The notes under the pieces were generated by a model. That model had not been told where the DNA came from, searched no databases, and saw only the letters and a program-made list of their open reading frames with translations. From Bacteroidota bacterium (GTDB taxonomy: Bacteria; Bacteroidota; Bacteroidia; Chitinophagales; Chitinophagaceae): DNA of 64,000 nucleotides. Positions within the stretch are counted from its first letter, which is position 1. Each line of letters begins with the position of its first letter. Made by a program: the position numbers and the translations under genes. Shown here piece after piece: positions 44,599 to 53,780 of the stretch. The stretch is from NCBI GenBank assembly GCA_023386235.1, contig JAEWKC010000034.1, forward strand, positions 62,001-126,000, in the 5' to 3' direction.

Positions 44599-45234
44599 TT
44601 ATTCAGAAGGGTGAAGCGCCTTCTCGTATGTCCAGTTAAGTATTTGCTTAATCGTTCTCAGTAATTCGGCTTCGCCTTCTTCTGTATTGATATCAATTTG
44701 GCAAATAGTACTTCCATTATTTTTTGCATGAATTACCAGATAATAAACAGCTGCAACCAATATGGCATTGACAGCTCTTATGCTGATTCCTGAATTTTCA
44801 AACACCGGGTCCACCATTCTGAACAGGTCGGCGGTAATTTTTTCTTTATAGTCTGCAATTTCTTTTAAGAAAGATTTGTTTTCATTGAGTTCCCACAGAA
44901 TCATGTTCTGCATTTCACTGTTGTTTTTAAAAAAGTAATATTGGTCTCTTATGATTTCGTACGGGAGCGTTTCAAAATCAATCTCCGTCAATAAGCTTTT
45001 CATTTCCACGGCTAATGCTGTCCAATAATCCTTTGTTCTGAAATACTCCTCTACAAGATTATCAAGATTTCCAAAATAATTGTATACCAGTTTCCTGTCT
45101 ACGCCAGCTTCTTTTGCAATGTTTTGAATATTTAATTTGATATACCCGTGCTTTTTAATTATTTCACCAACCGAATTGATAAGCTTTTTTTCTGTTTGAA
45201 GTCTGTTCCTGAATTCGCCCTCTGGTTGTTTCAT
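44599..45234 (-). CDS. TetR-family transcriptional regulator
   Basis: 211 residues. The N-terminal helix-turn-helix spans about 12-60: IIKKHGYIKLNIQNIAKEAGVDRKLVYNYFGN is read here in two conserved parts, GYIKLNIQNIAKEAG and VDRKLVYNYFGN. The C-terminal ligand domain is not recognisable. An 18-bp palindrome sits on its own promoter, so autorepression is likely, together with possible control of the divergent lipoprotein gene at 45410. Ligand unknown. The 200 bases between it and gldC hold no gene. Confidence 0.9.
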   Translation of the reverse strand: MKQPEGEFRNRLQTEKKLINSVGEIIKKHGYIKLNIQNIAKEAGVDRKLVYNYFGNLDNLVEEYFRTKDYWTALAVEMKSLLTEIDFETLPYEIIRDQYYFFKNNSEMQNMILWELNENKSFLKEIADYKEKITADLFRMVDPVFENSGISIRAVNAILVAAVYYLVIHAKNNGSTICQIDINTEEGEAELLRTIKQILNWTYEKALHPSE

Positions 45235-45268
45235 TGTATGGTCGTAAAATTAATAATGTTAAATTTTC

Positions 45269-45286
45269 TGTGTACAATATTACACA
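45269..45286. promoter_or_regulatory. Operator-like palindrome in the tetR/lipoprotein divergent region
   Basis: TGTGTA-6-TACACA, a perfect 6-bp inverted repeat with a six-base spacer, 35 bases upstream of the tetR start. On the minus strand its TTG would be the -33 of a promoter with -7 element TAATTTTA at 45252-45245, so binding would block tetR transcription. Confidence 0.6.
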
Positions 45287-45409
45287 ATAATTATTGATTT
45301 AGTGTATCAGAAGGGGCTACAAAGAGTTTTGTATACAGGCCGTTTTTATATTTTGGCAAAGTGTTTGATTAGATATACTACTAATTATAAAACATTTAAA
45401 ATCAAAAGC

Positions 45410-45895
45410 ATGAAAAAGCTATTAACTATCGCTGCCATAGCAGCAACATTCGCTGCTTGTAATAACAGCGCCAATGATGAAAACGCAGACACTTTAGTTG
45501 TTGACCAAGACACAGCGGCCATCGTAACAACTACACCTACCTATACAGAAGGTGACGTTATAAAAAGAGATGGCAGGGCGCACGTATATACGAACGGTAC
45601 CTGGGTGGTTATGGATAGAGACGTAACTCTTGACAATGGAGTAGTTATAAAAACCGATGGTAAAGTTGTAAATAAAGAAGGTCAGGAAATAGTATGGGAA
45701 GAAGGCCAGTACGTAACCAGAACGGGCGCGTTCTTTGACAGAACAGGTGCTGCAATTGAAAATGCCTGGGATGCTACTAAACGCGGAGTAGGAAACGCTG
45801 CACAAGCCACTAAAGAAGGTTTACAAACTGCAGGAGATTCTATAGCTGCCGGAGCTAACAGAGTTGGCGACAGAATCAACGAAGCTGTAAGATAA
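45410..45895 (+). CDS. Small repeat-containing lipoprotein
   Basis: 161 residues from the ATG at 45410; the frame is open further upstream but without signal-like sequence. Signal peptide ends TFAAC (Cys17). Residues 45-110 contain short beta repeats (DGRAHVYTNGTWVVMDRDVTL, split here as GDVIKRDGRAHVY and NGTWVVMDRDVTL) resembling DUF6799-type modules. The last 50 residues form an amphipathic Ala-rich helix (GVGNAAQATKEGLQTAGDSI), like apolipoprotein/LEA helices. Divergent from tetR across the palindrome. Function unknown. Confidence 0.75.
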   Translation: MKKLLTIAAIAATFAACNNSANDENADTLVVDQDTAAIVTTTPTYTEGDVIKRDGRAHVYTNGTWVVMDRDVTLDNGVVIKTDGKVVNKEGQEIVWEEGQYVTRTGAFFDRTGAAIENAWDATKRGVGNAAQATKEGLQTAGDSIAAGANRVGDRINEAVR

Positions 45896-45923
45896 AATAA
45901 TATTTATTATTAAATAAATTCTG

Positions 45924-45957
45924 AAAGAGATGTGTATTCAATTATGCATCTCTTTTT
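45924..45957. terminator. Intrinsic terminator between convergent genes
   Basis: AAAGAGATG (45924-45932) pairs with CATCTCTTT (45947-45955), followed by T residues. It ends the 45410-45895 transcript and may also serve ykuK from the other side. Confidence 0.75.
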
Positions 45958-45961
45958 AGGT

Positions 45962-46435
45962 TTAATGCACTGCCCTGTCTGCACAGCTGCTGCTGGCGAA
46001 GGCTTCAGGTTTAGCTTTAAAGGCAAAGCCCATTCCTAAAATATATCCCATAGAATCTTTCAGTGCTACATGACTTTCAAAATTGGGGTTGGTATTAATG
46101 TCTACATGTACTTCCATATCCACATTATACTTAGTAAAAAGATCGCACAAACCATAGGCCGTCTCAATACTTTTGGCTACTTCCAGCAACATTCTCTCTT
46201 TGAGTTGGTAAGCATTTTTATCGCAATCGTTTTTTATAAACATAAATCCGCCGCGCTTTTCCCTTAAAAATACAATCACGGTGGCAAATTCCGTATGATC
46301 TGTATAAACCTGCGAATCAGTGCCAATACAGACCTTTAACTTATGACCGGCGTTCGTTTCACGGATAATAGCAGACTCTACATGTGTGTGTATATCCGAA
46401 GAAAGTAAATGGCCGTTTAATGTTCTCCAAGACAT
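45962..46435 (-). CDS. YkuK-like RNase H-fold protein (DUF458)
   Basis: 157 residues. VCIGTDSQVYTDHTEFATVIVFL near 34-56 contains the first acidic position of the RNase H-like fold (read GTDSQVY and TEFATVIVFL), with VEVHVDINTN-type sequence (MEVHVDINTNPNF) supplying the next acidic residues near 113. It matches the DUF458/YkuK family. Nuclease activity is predicted by fold, not shown. Monocistronic. The 200 bases to uvrA hold only promoter-like AT-rich sequence. Confidence 0.82.
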   Translation of the reverse strand: MSWRTLNGHLLSSDIHTHVESAIIRETNAGHKLKVCIGTDSQVYTDHTEFATVIVFLREKRGGFMFIKNDCDKNAYQLKERMLLEVAKSIETAYGLCDLFTKYNVDMEVHVDINTNPNFESHVALKDSMGYILGMGFAFKAKPEAFASSSCADRAVH

Positions 46436-46599
46436 AAAATTAGTTTTTTGTAAGTGGGTAAGTAAAAATCCGACTTAAAACTAAATCTTTTTTTCAATGT
46501 GTAAGTTACGTAATTATTAAATTGTGATTAAATAAATATGTACTGGTTAATAAAAAGGCTATTGATATTTTTTAGGAAAATAATTTTTACAAATTCATT

Positions 46600-46607
46600 T
46601 ACCTTTG
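46600..46607 (+). promoter_or_regulatory. -7 promoter element of uvrA
   Basis: Perfect TACCTTTG match 30 bases before the ATG at 46638. It lies inside the longer open reading frame, which argues against any start upstream of it. No clear -33 TTTG. Confidence 0.55.
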
Positions 46608-46637
46608 ATGCTACGCTCTCAAGGGCGTATTGTAACA

Positions 46638-49478
46638 ATGAGAAAAAAAGATAACGCGCAAATAATAGTTGAGGGCGCAAGACAACATAATTTAAAAAAT
46701 ATAAGTATTGCCATCCCAAAAAATAAACTGGTAGTTTTTACAGGAGTGAGTGGCAGCGGAAAATCTTCTTTGGCATTTGACACCATATACAACGAAGGAC
46801 AAAGAAGGTACATGGAAAGCTTCGGCGCCTATGCCCGTCAATTTATTGGAGATATGGAACGTCCTGATGTAGACGGCATATCCGGCTTAAGTCCCGTAAT
46901 TTCCATAGAACAAAAAACAACCAATAAAAATCCACGATCCACAGTAGGCACCGTAACTGAAGTATACGATTTCCTGCGCTTGCTCTATGCAAGAGTTGGT
47001 GAGGCTTACAGCTACAACACCGGAAAGAAAATGGTAAAGTTTAGCGAAGAAGAAATTGTAGAAAATATTTTTGAAAAATACGCGGGTGAAAAAGTTGTAA
47101 TTCTGGCTCCTGTGGTAAGAGGCCGCAAAGGACATTATCGCGAACTCTTTCAGGATATACTCAAACGCGGCTTTGTAAAGGTAAGGGTAGACGGAGACAT
47201 CATGGAAATAAAGAAAAATATGCAGCTTGACCGATACAAAATTCATAACATTGAAATTGTAATAGACAGGCTTCAGATAGAAAGCAGTATGAGACTACGC
47301 ATTTCCCAAGGCGTACAACAGGCGCTAAAGCTTGGCAAAGATTTAATGTTTTTGGTTTTTCATGATTCTAATAAACAGATTCAATATTCACGTTTGCTTG
47401 TTTGCGAAGATACCGGCCTCAGTTATGAAGAACCGTCGCCCAATTCTTTTTCATTCAATTCTCCTTATGGAGCATGTCCTAACTGTAAAGGACTGGGCGA
47501 AGTTTTCGCTATTAATACAGACCTGCTGATCCCTGATAAAAGCTTATCGGTAAAGCAAGGGGCCATTGCCGCGTTAGGAGAAGAAAGAAGCGCAAGCGTG
47601 TATCAGCAGGTTACCGCATTTGCCAGAAAAAATAAAATTAGTTTAGATACACCCATTGAGAAATTATCAGATAAGGCGATGGATCTCTTATTGTATGGTG
47701 ATGGTGATGCTTTGCGAACACCCGAAGTAAATGCCGACGATGAGAATATTCCTCAAACATACACTGGCAGTTACGAAGGAATTATTCCTATGCTGAAAAG
47801 ATGGTTCTCTTCGGGAAAAAGCTCTGATTACCTGCGTGAGTGGACACAAAAGTTTATGGATTTAAAAACCTGTCCTTCGTGTGAAGGCCAGCGGTTGAAA
47901 AAAGAAAGCCTTTGGTTTAAAATTGACGACAAAAATATTTCACAAATAAGTGAATTAAACCTTGATCATTTAGCAAACTGGTTTAAGGATATTGAAAAAA
48001 GACTTTCAAAAAAACAAAATACTATTGCCAAAGAAATAATAAAAGAGATAAGAGAAAGACTGAACTTTTTATTGGAAGTAGGACTGAACTACCTTACGCT
48101 AAACCGGCCTACAGCTACACTTAGCGGTGGCGAAAGCCAACGTATACGCCTTGCTACACAAATAGGCTCGCAACTGCAAGGCATTACTTATATTCTTGAT
48201 GAACCCTCTATCGGACTCCATCAAAGAGACAATCAGAAGCTGATTAATTCTTTAAAGAATCTCAGAGATATTGGCAACAGCATACTGGTAGTAGAGCATG
48301 ATAAAGATATTATGCTGGCGTCCGATTATCTTGTAGATATCGGTCCCAGAGCAGGGTATTACGGTGGAGAGATCGTGGCTCATGGCACTCCGGAAAAAAT
48401 AAAAAACGCTGATACGGAAACAGCCCACTACATCAGCAACAAAATTAAAATGCCCGTACCTGAGGAAAAAAGAAAGGGAACAGGAAATTTCATTGAAATA
48501 AAAGGTGCTAAAGGAAACAATTTAAAAAACGTAAACGTAAAGTTTCCGCTGGGTAAATTGATTATTGTATCGGGTGTAAGCGGAAGCGGAAAGTCTACAT
48601 TGATCAATGAAACACTGTATCCCATACTTTCGCAGTACTGTTACAAATCTAAAACCAATCCGATGGAATATAAGTCAGTAAAGGGTTTGGAACATATTGA
48701 CAAAGTAATAGAAATTGATCAATCGCCTATTGGACGCACACCACGCAGCAACCCGGCCACATACTGTGGCTTTTTTACAGATATCCGGAGTTTATTTGCG
48801 TCGCTTCCTGAATCAAAAATACGGGGATACAATGCCGGAAGATTTTCTTTTAATGTAAAAGGCGGAAGATGCGACTTGTGCGAAGGAGCCGGTACAAGAG
48901 TAATTGAAATGAATTTTCTTCCTGACGTATACGTGCATTGCGAAAAATGCAATGGCAAAAGATACAACCGGGAAACACTTGAAATACGCTACAAAGGAAA
49001 ATCTATCAGCGATGTATTGAATATGACTGTAGATGAGGCTGTAGAATTTTTTCAAAACATCCCCAATCTGTACAGAAAAATTAAAGTACTGCAAGATGTA
49101 GGCTTAGGATATGTAACCTTAGGACAATCTGCAGTAACGCTTAGCGGCGGGGAAGCCCAACGTGTAAAGCTTTCCACAGAACTTTCCAAGAAAGATACCG
49201 GTAAAACATTTTACATACTGGACGAACCTACGACAGGCCTTCATTTCAGCGATATTGTAATGCTGATGAATGTACTTAATAAATTAGTAAACAGGGGAAA
49301 TACCGTTTTGATAATTGAGCACAACATGGAAGTAATTAAAGTAGCGGATCATATCATAGATATAGGAATGGAAGGTGGTGATAAAGGCGGTGAAGTTATT
49401 TTTGAAGGAACGCCCGAGGAGATGATAAAAAACAAAAAAAGTTATACAGCAAAATACCTGAAAGAAGAAATGCAATAA
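46638..49478 (+). CDS. uvrA: Excinuclease ABC subunit A
   Basis: DNA damage sensor of nucleotide excision repair. 946 residues with two ABC modules: Walker A GVSGSGKSSLAFDTIY near residue 35 and GVSGSGKSTLINETLY near 650; ABC signatures TLSGGESQRIRLA and TLSGGEAQRVKL; zinc modules CPNCKGLG...CPSC and CDLCEGAGT...CEKCNGKRY. The ATG at 46638 (MRKKDNAQI) is chosen because earlier starts precede the likely transcription start. Single gene, ending next to the convergent GNAT-like gene. Confidence 0.97.
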   Translation: MRKKDNAQIIVEGARQHNLKNISIAIPKNKLVVFTGVSGSGKSSLAFDTIYNEGQRRYMESFGAYARQFIGDMERPDVDGISGLSPVISIEQKTTNKNPRSTVGTVTEVYDFLRLLYARVGEAYSYNTGKKMVKFSEEEIVENIFEKYAGEKVVILAPVVRGRKGHYRELFQDILKRGFVKVRVDGDIMEIKKNMQLDRYKIHNIEIVIDRLQIESSMRLRISQGVQQALKLGKDLMFLVFHDSNKQIQYSRLLVCEDTGLSYEEPSPNSFSFNSPYGACPNCKGLGEVFAINTDLLIPDKSLSVKQGAIAALGEERSASVYQQVTAFARKNKISLDTPIEKLSDKAMDLLLYGDGDALRTPEVNADDENIPQTYTGSYEGIIPMLKRWFSSGKSSDYLREWTQKFMDLKTCPSCEGQRLKKESLWFKIDDKNISQISELNLDHLANWFKDIEKRLSKKQNTIAKEIIKEIRERLNFLLEVGLNYLTLNRPTATLSGGESQRIRLATQIGSQLQGITYILDEPSIGLHQRDNQKLINSLKNLRDIGNSILVVEHDKDIMLASDYLVDIGPRAGYYGGEIVAHGTPEKIKNADTETAHYISNKIKMPVPEEKRKGTGNFIEIKGAKGNNLKNVNVKFPLGKLIIVSGVSGSGKSTLINETLYPILSQYCYKSKTNPMEYKSVKGLEHIDKVIEIDQSPIGRTPRSNPATYCGFFTDIRSLFASLPESKIRGYNAGRFSFNVKGGRCDLCEGAGTRVIEMNFLPDVYVHCEKCNGKRYNRETLEIRYKGKSISDVLNMTVDEAVEFFQNIPNLYRKIKVLQDVGLGYVTLGQSAVTLSGGEAQRVKLSTELSKKDTGKTFYILDEPTTGLHFSDIVMLMNVLNKLVNRGNTVLIIEHNMEVIKVADHIIDIGMEGGDKGGEVIFEGTPEEMIKNKKSYTAKYLKEEMQ

Positions 49479-50387
49479 TTATTTTTTCAGCTTATTTAAA
49501 GGAAAAGGCAAATAATTAAAGTGATAGTGATAATAGGGCTGTCTAACAGGAGAAAATTTTTCGTAAAAGCTTTTCACACCGGAAAGATCTGATCCCTCGA
49601 AATCAAAAATTAAATCGGTCTGCTGAAACTCGTACAGCACTTTGTCTATTAAAAAATGCATGGCATTTACTTCAGCGCCTTGTTTAAATGTAATCGCCAT
49701 AATGTTGTATATACGTTTTCTGTCAATAAGAAAAAGAGCAGAGGCCAACAATGTATTATTGGAGCTAACGACCTTTCTCACAAAAAAATTATTTTTGAAC
49801 TTCTCATGAAAACATAAATTAGTAAAAAGCCGAAATCCTTTAATATCAATGCTTTTAGTCTTCTGTAACAAAAATCTTCTGTAAGCGTCAATCGTCTCTT
49901 CTGCCTCCCCATTCACAATAGTCAAATGGTTTGTACTGGCTTTGTTTAAATCACTTTTTAATTTGTATTTATACTTTTTATAGATATGTTCGTGTGTTTT
50001 TCCTAAATCAATAATAAAGTTAGTTCGTTCTATGGTCTTGTGCCCAATCAAATTCCTATTAAAAAAATTAAAATGAATGTCACCGTATTTCACTTGTGAG
50101 AGAATTATTTTTTTTAATTTTTCAAAGTCAATATCAGAACTTCCAATCAATCCCAATTGTTGGCTAAAGACAGGCTTCTGTGCATATTTTATACCGTATT
50201 TTCTTTTTATACACAAAGGAAAAATCGAATCATAATCGCCAAACACTATACCTTTCCAGCCGGGTGCGGTATGATCAAGATAAATTGACTTTGCATAAAT
50301 CAATCCATTGTCGTTATTATCTACGCAGCGATCCCATTTGTCTCTGTCAATTTTTTCAGATGATAATATTTGATAATCATTAATCAT
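49479..50387 (-). CDS. GNAT/FemAB-like acyltransferase-fold protein
   Basis: 302 residues, cytosolic. The first half is poorly conserved; the C-terminal half (DLGKTHEHIYKKYKYKLKSDLNKA, read as LGKTHEHIYKKYKYK and LKSDLNKAS, then FLIDRKRIYNIMAITFKQG and FDFEGSDLSGVKSFYEKFSP) matches the second half of FemAB/BioF2-like proteins: the FDFEGS...FYEKFG pattern is typical. Such proteins transfer amino acids or acyl groups to cell-surface polymers. Substrate unknown. Last gene of the run starting at murI, four bases after the M1-like gene. Confidence 0.7.
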   Translation of the reverse strand: MINDYQILSSEKIDRDKWDRCVDNNDNGLIYAKSIYLDHTAPGWKGIVFGDYDSIFPLCIKRKYGIKYAQKPVFSQQLGLIGSSDIDFEKLKKIILSQVKYGDIHFNFFNRNLIGHKTIERTNFIIDLGKTHEHIYKKYKYKLKSDLNKASTNHLTIVNGEAEETIDAYRRFLLQKTKSIDIKGFRLFTNLCFHEKFKNNFFVRKVVSSNNTLLASALFLIDRKRIYNIMAITFKQGAEVNAMHFLIDKVLYEFQQTDLIFDFEGSDLSGVKSFYEKFSPVRQPYYHYHFNYLPFPLNKLKK

Positions 50388-50391
50388 AACA

Positions 50392-52779
50392 TTAAAGAGG
50401 GAGTATGTTTTTGAGTTTTGCCGGCTTTAATTTTTCAAAGTTTACAGAAAAAGAAATTGTTTTAGAAAAATAATTTTTACCGAATATGCTTTTATAATAA
50501 TCACGATAAACCTTGCTGTAGAGCAAAGGAAAATATACATTCAAAGCCTCGCTAAATAAGGATATCTGCACTCCTGCGTCATACACAAATTTGCCAGTAG
50601 AAGCCACGTCAGTCCAGGCATTGGAGTAAGTGCCAATATCTGCAAAAAGCTTTATTGGCATATTGAATGGTAAGTTTTTAAAAGGATCTAATTGCGATGG
50701 AATATCCGCTATTAAATTAAGTACAGACAGCCAGTTATCAGAAGTGCCTATCGGTTGATTTCGCATGGGCGTAAATACTTTAAAAAAGCCGTCTTTCTCT
50801 ATAATTTGTCTGCTCATCCATCCGCCCTGTTCGCTTCTGCCCAAAAAATAATGGCTATAAGTAAAATCTGTTATAGACGTTCCGGCCATATAAAAATGAT
50901 AAGGTATAGTGTTGTATTGATTAATAAAATTCTGCTCTGTAATATAAAAAAACTTACCTCCAAACAATCTTGCTCTAATGCCTTTGCCGAAAGCATCGTA
51001 ATTGAAAAAATAATTAGCTGTAATACCAGCTCTTATAAATTCCTTTCCACTGAATAACTGTAAAGATATATTGTGAGGATATAAAAATCTATCATTGGAA
51101 AATTTTGTATCTAACCCCAAAATATTTCTGGCATACCTATTAGGCGTAGCGGTAACATCCGATGAGCCGTTTGTTTCAAAAGTATAATCTGAAAATGCAA
51201 GATTGTAGTTTTTTACAAGAAGGGTCCATTTTTGTAAGAGTGTTTCATCTTTATAGAAAGTAAATTTTAGTGCCGGCACAATTCTTCGATAAGTATAAAA
51301 TAAAGGATCTGCTATTGATGAAATACTTACTTCGTTATATGCAAACTGTGAAGCATTTAATGAAATTTGTCCCCGGAATTTCGGCTTAAAAATATTGTAT
51401 TCAACACGACCCAACCCTTTAAAACTCCTATCTCCAGTGGCATACAGCGGAGCAAGAATAAAGTTGAACTTGTTGTAAGGCAATTGATAGTTATGTACTA
51501 AACCACCTATCATCCATTTATTATAATTGTTGAAACCCGCAACAGGAGCGAAGGACAAATAATTATATTTATCCGTTTCTTTTAAATTAAACAGAAAAGC
51601 CGGTTTAACTCTTTTTTTCTGTTGGTGATACAGTGTTTTCGAAGTATGCAATAATTGAAATTCCCTGCTAAGTGAATTATTGGTGTATTTAGTAAACGCC
51701 GCTCGCAGATCATCTGCGTTAATATTGTATTGATTACTTTTCAGATCGGTCATAGCCTGGTTAAAAGATTGAGCACCTATTATCTGCTTAATACTATCGT
51801 ACCATTTTGCAGCTTTTATTTCTTCAAACAGAAAAGAGTGATAATCAGTTCTTTTTTGTCTGGAGATGATCGGTTGTCCTTTATTGAATTTTTCATAAAC
51901 TGACAATAAAGTTTCAGAAGGGTTTATAGGTTTTTTATTGTAAAATATTTTAGGGAGCAGGCTCTCAAACACTTGGTCTGATGAATGGTCTACATTTTTC
52001 AATCCACCTTTTATCCAGTAATTATCTCCTACATTCAATTGTAATGAATCTTCTGAAAGTATTGCATAGCGTGTATTCTCATCTATCTCAATTGTAATAT
52101 CCTGGCTATTGTTTACTGAAAATTCATATTCCTGAACTTCATCTATTTTTAAAAAAACTTCGAAATCGGAAGGCTGCGCGTTTATATATCGGTGCGACAG
52201 ATAATCGTTTACTTCCCATTTACTTTGGTTGGATGCGGCAATGGCCGGATACCAGTAATGCAATAAAATTTTATTTTCTTTATATCCGAGCTTGTCAAAA
52301 GCATAAGGAATTTTTAATTTAAAAGTTACATTTATTCTCACCGACTCTTCTTTCCCCAGAGCACGAGGTAGATTTACTTTCACCCATTCCTTATTCAGCG
52401 AATCGGTAAAATAGATTACATCTGTTGTGCCACTTTTTATTGCTGAGATATGCATATATGCGCGTTCTTCTTTATCGGAAAAATAGAATCGGGCATCATC
52501 ATTTTTAATACTATAATCTGTGTAGGAAGTCCTGTCATTTTTCCATGCGTTTGCATACAAATGCAGCCAGATATAGGTAATAGAATCTTTTGTTGCATTG
52601 GTAAACTCTATGGCTTCAATACCGTTGACTATTTTTTCGTGGGTATTCAAATGCGCATGAATAGTATATTGTATATTATCAACAATATGGTTCTGAGCCT
52701 GAGAAGCGAGGCTTAATAGCACGAAAACAAAGCAAATAATATGTTTACCTATTTTATTCAAATTTAGTAAGTGTCTCAA
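50392..52779 (-). CDS. M1 peptidase-like protein lacking the catalytic domain, fused to an outer-membrane-type beta region
   Basis: 795 residues with a signal peptide ending ASQAQ. Residues 30-255 resemble the N-terminal saddle domain of M1 aminopeptidases (YTIHAHLNTHEKIVNGIEAIEF, read YTIHAHLN and IVNGIEAIEF; LLHYWYPAIA). The gluzincin core that should follow is absent: there is no HExxH and no GAMEN motif. From about 420 the sequence is a series of aromatic beta strands ending NILPL, like the C-terminal barrel-like part of large Bacteroidota M1 proteins. No ATG is available; TTG at 52779 directly follows the stop of the oxidoreductase gene in the same frame. Confidence 0.7.
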   Translation of the reverse strand: MRHLLNLNKIGKHIICFVFVLLSLASQAQNHIVDNIQYTIHAHLNTHEKIVNGIEAIEFTNATKDSITYIWLHLYANAWKNDRTSYTDYSIKNDDARFYFSDKEERAYMHISAIKSGTTDVIYFTDSLNKEWVKVNLPRALGKEESVRINVTFKLKIPYAFDKLGYKENKILLHYWYPAIAASNQSKWEVNDYLSHRYINAQPSDFEVFLKIDEVQEYEFSVNNSQDITIEIDENTRYAILSEDSLQLNVGDNYWIKGGLKNVDHSSDQVFESLLPKIFYNKKPINPSETLLSVYEKFNKGQPIISRQKRTDYHSFLFEEIKAAKWYDSIKQIIGAQSFNQAMTDLKSNQYNINADDLRAAFTKYTNNSLSREFQLLHTSKTLYHQQKKRVKPAFLFNLKETDKYNYLSFAPVAGFNNYNKWMIGGLVHNYQLPYNKFNFILAPLYATGDRSFKGLGRVEYNIFKPKFRGQISLNASQFAYNEVSISSIADPLFYTYRRIVPALKFTFYKDETLLQKWTLLVKNYNLAFSDYTFETNGSSDVTATPNRYARNILGLDTKFSNDRFLYPHNISLQLFSGKEFIRAGITANYFFNYDAFGKGIRARLFGGKFFYITEQNFINQYNTIPYHFYMAGTSITDFTYSHYFLGRSEQGGWMSRQIIEKDGFFKVFTPMRNQPIGTSDNWLSVLNLIADIPSQLDPFKNLPFNMPIKLFADIGTYSNAWTDVASTGKFVYDAGVQISLFSEALNVYFPLLYSKVYRDYYKSIFGKNYFSKTISFSVNFEKLKPAKLKNILPL

Positions 52780-53751
52780 CTATAAAACAGTACTACTTAT
52801 TTTTTCAAGAATTTTATGTGCTACTTCAAGTGCAAGATAACCGTCTATTTCACTTACCAAAGTTTCTTTGTTATTTTCTATTGCATCTATAAAAGAAAGC
52901 AACTCTTCTTTTATGGCATTGGATTCTTTAACTTCAGGAGTTGCAATAGCTATTGTTCTTTTATCTCCGGAAGGCAGGTCAATATCAAAAGAAAATACAT
53001 TTTCGTCAGTGCTCTTTTTCAGCTTTATTATTTCTGTTTTTCTGGTAAGAAAATCTATACCAATATAAGCGTCTTTTTGAAACAGCCTGATCTTTCTCAT
53101 CTTCTTCATGCTTATTCTGCTGCTTGTGAGATTAGCCACGCATCCGTTTAAGAATTCTATTCTTACGTTGGCTATATCAGGCGTATCGGTCATTACAGCT
53201 ACGCCGCTGGCATAAATATTTTTTACATCACTTTTTACGATGCTCAAAATAATGTCAATATCATGAATCATGAGATCAAGTATGACGCTCACTTCCGTGC
53301 CTCTTGGATTAAATTGTGCCAGCCTGTGCACTTCAATAAACATAGGATTATTGCTGTATTCTTTAGCTACAATAAAAGCCGGGTTAAAACGCTCTACATG
53401 ACCTACCTGCATTTTTACATTTGCCTCCCTTACCATGTTGATAAGCCTTTTAGCTTCTACTAAACTCTTGGTAATAGGCTTTTCTACAAATACATGCTTA
53501 CCTTTTCTTATGGCTTTTTCACACAATTCAAAATGGTATTGTGTAGGCGTTACGATATCTGCAATATCTATTTGATCAAGCAATTCGTTTACTGTAGCGT
53601 ATCTTTTTATAGCATATTCTTTTTCTACTTTCGCAGCTGCGCTGTCGTCAGGATCATAAAATCCTACCAAGTTCACCTTGTCAATTTCTTTCCAGTTATT
53701 GATGTGAAACTTCCCTAAATGTCCTACTCCAAATACTCCTACTTTCAACAT
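52780..53751 (-). CDS. Gfo/Idh/MocA-family oxidoreductase
   Basis: 323 residues. N-terminal Rossmann fold VGVFGVGHLGKFHINNW at 3-19; the family Lys is in HVFVEKPITKS near 90 (EKP motif), and the C-terminal domain carries DLMIHDIDIILS. NAD(P)-dependent oxidoreductase on a sugar or related substrate; similar to proteins annotated as UDP-sugar or inositol dehydrogenases, but substrate is not readable. Stop TAG is immediately followed by the start of the next gene. Twenty-nine bases after the HerA-like gene. Confidence 0.88.
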   Translation of the reverse strand: MLKVGVFGVGHLGKFHINNWKEIDKVNLVGFYDPDDSAAAKVEKEYAIKRYATVNELLDQIDIADIVTPTQYHFELCEKAIRKGKHVFVEKPITKSLVEAKRLINMVREANVKMQVGHVERFNPAFIVAKEYSNNPMFIEVHRLAQFNPRGTEVSVILDLMIHDIDIILSIVKSDVKNIYASGVAVMTDTPDIANVRIEFLNGCVANLTSSRISMKKMRKIRLFQKDAYIGIDFLTRKTEIIKLKKSTDENVFSFDIDLPSGDKRTIAIATPEVKESNAIKEELLSFIDAIENNKETLVSEIDGYLALEVAHKILEKISSTVL

Positions 53752-53780
53752 AACATATTTTTTATACCTGAATCATTTTA

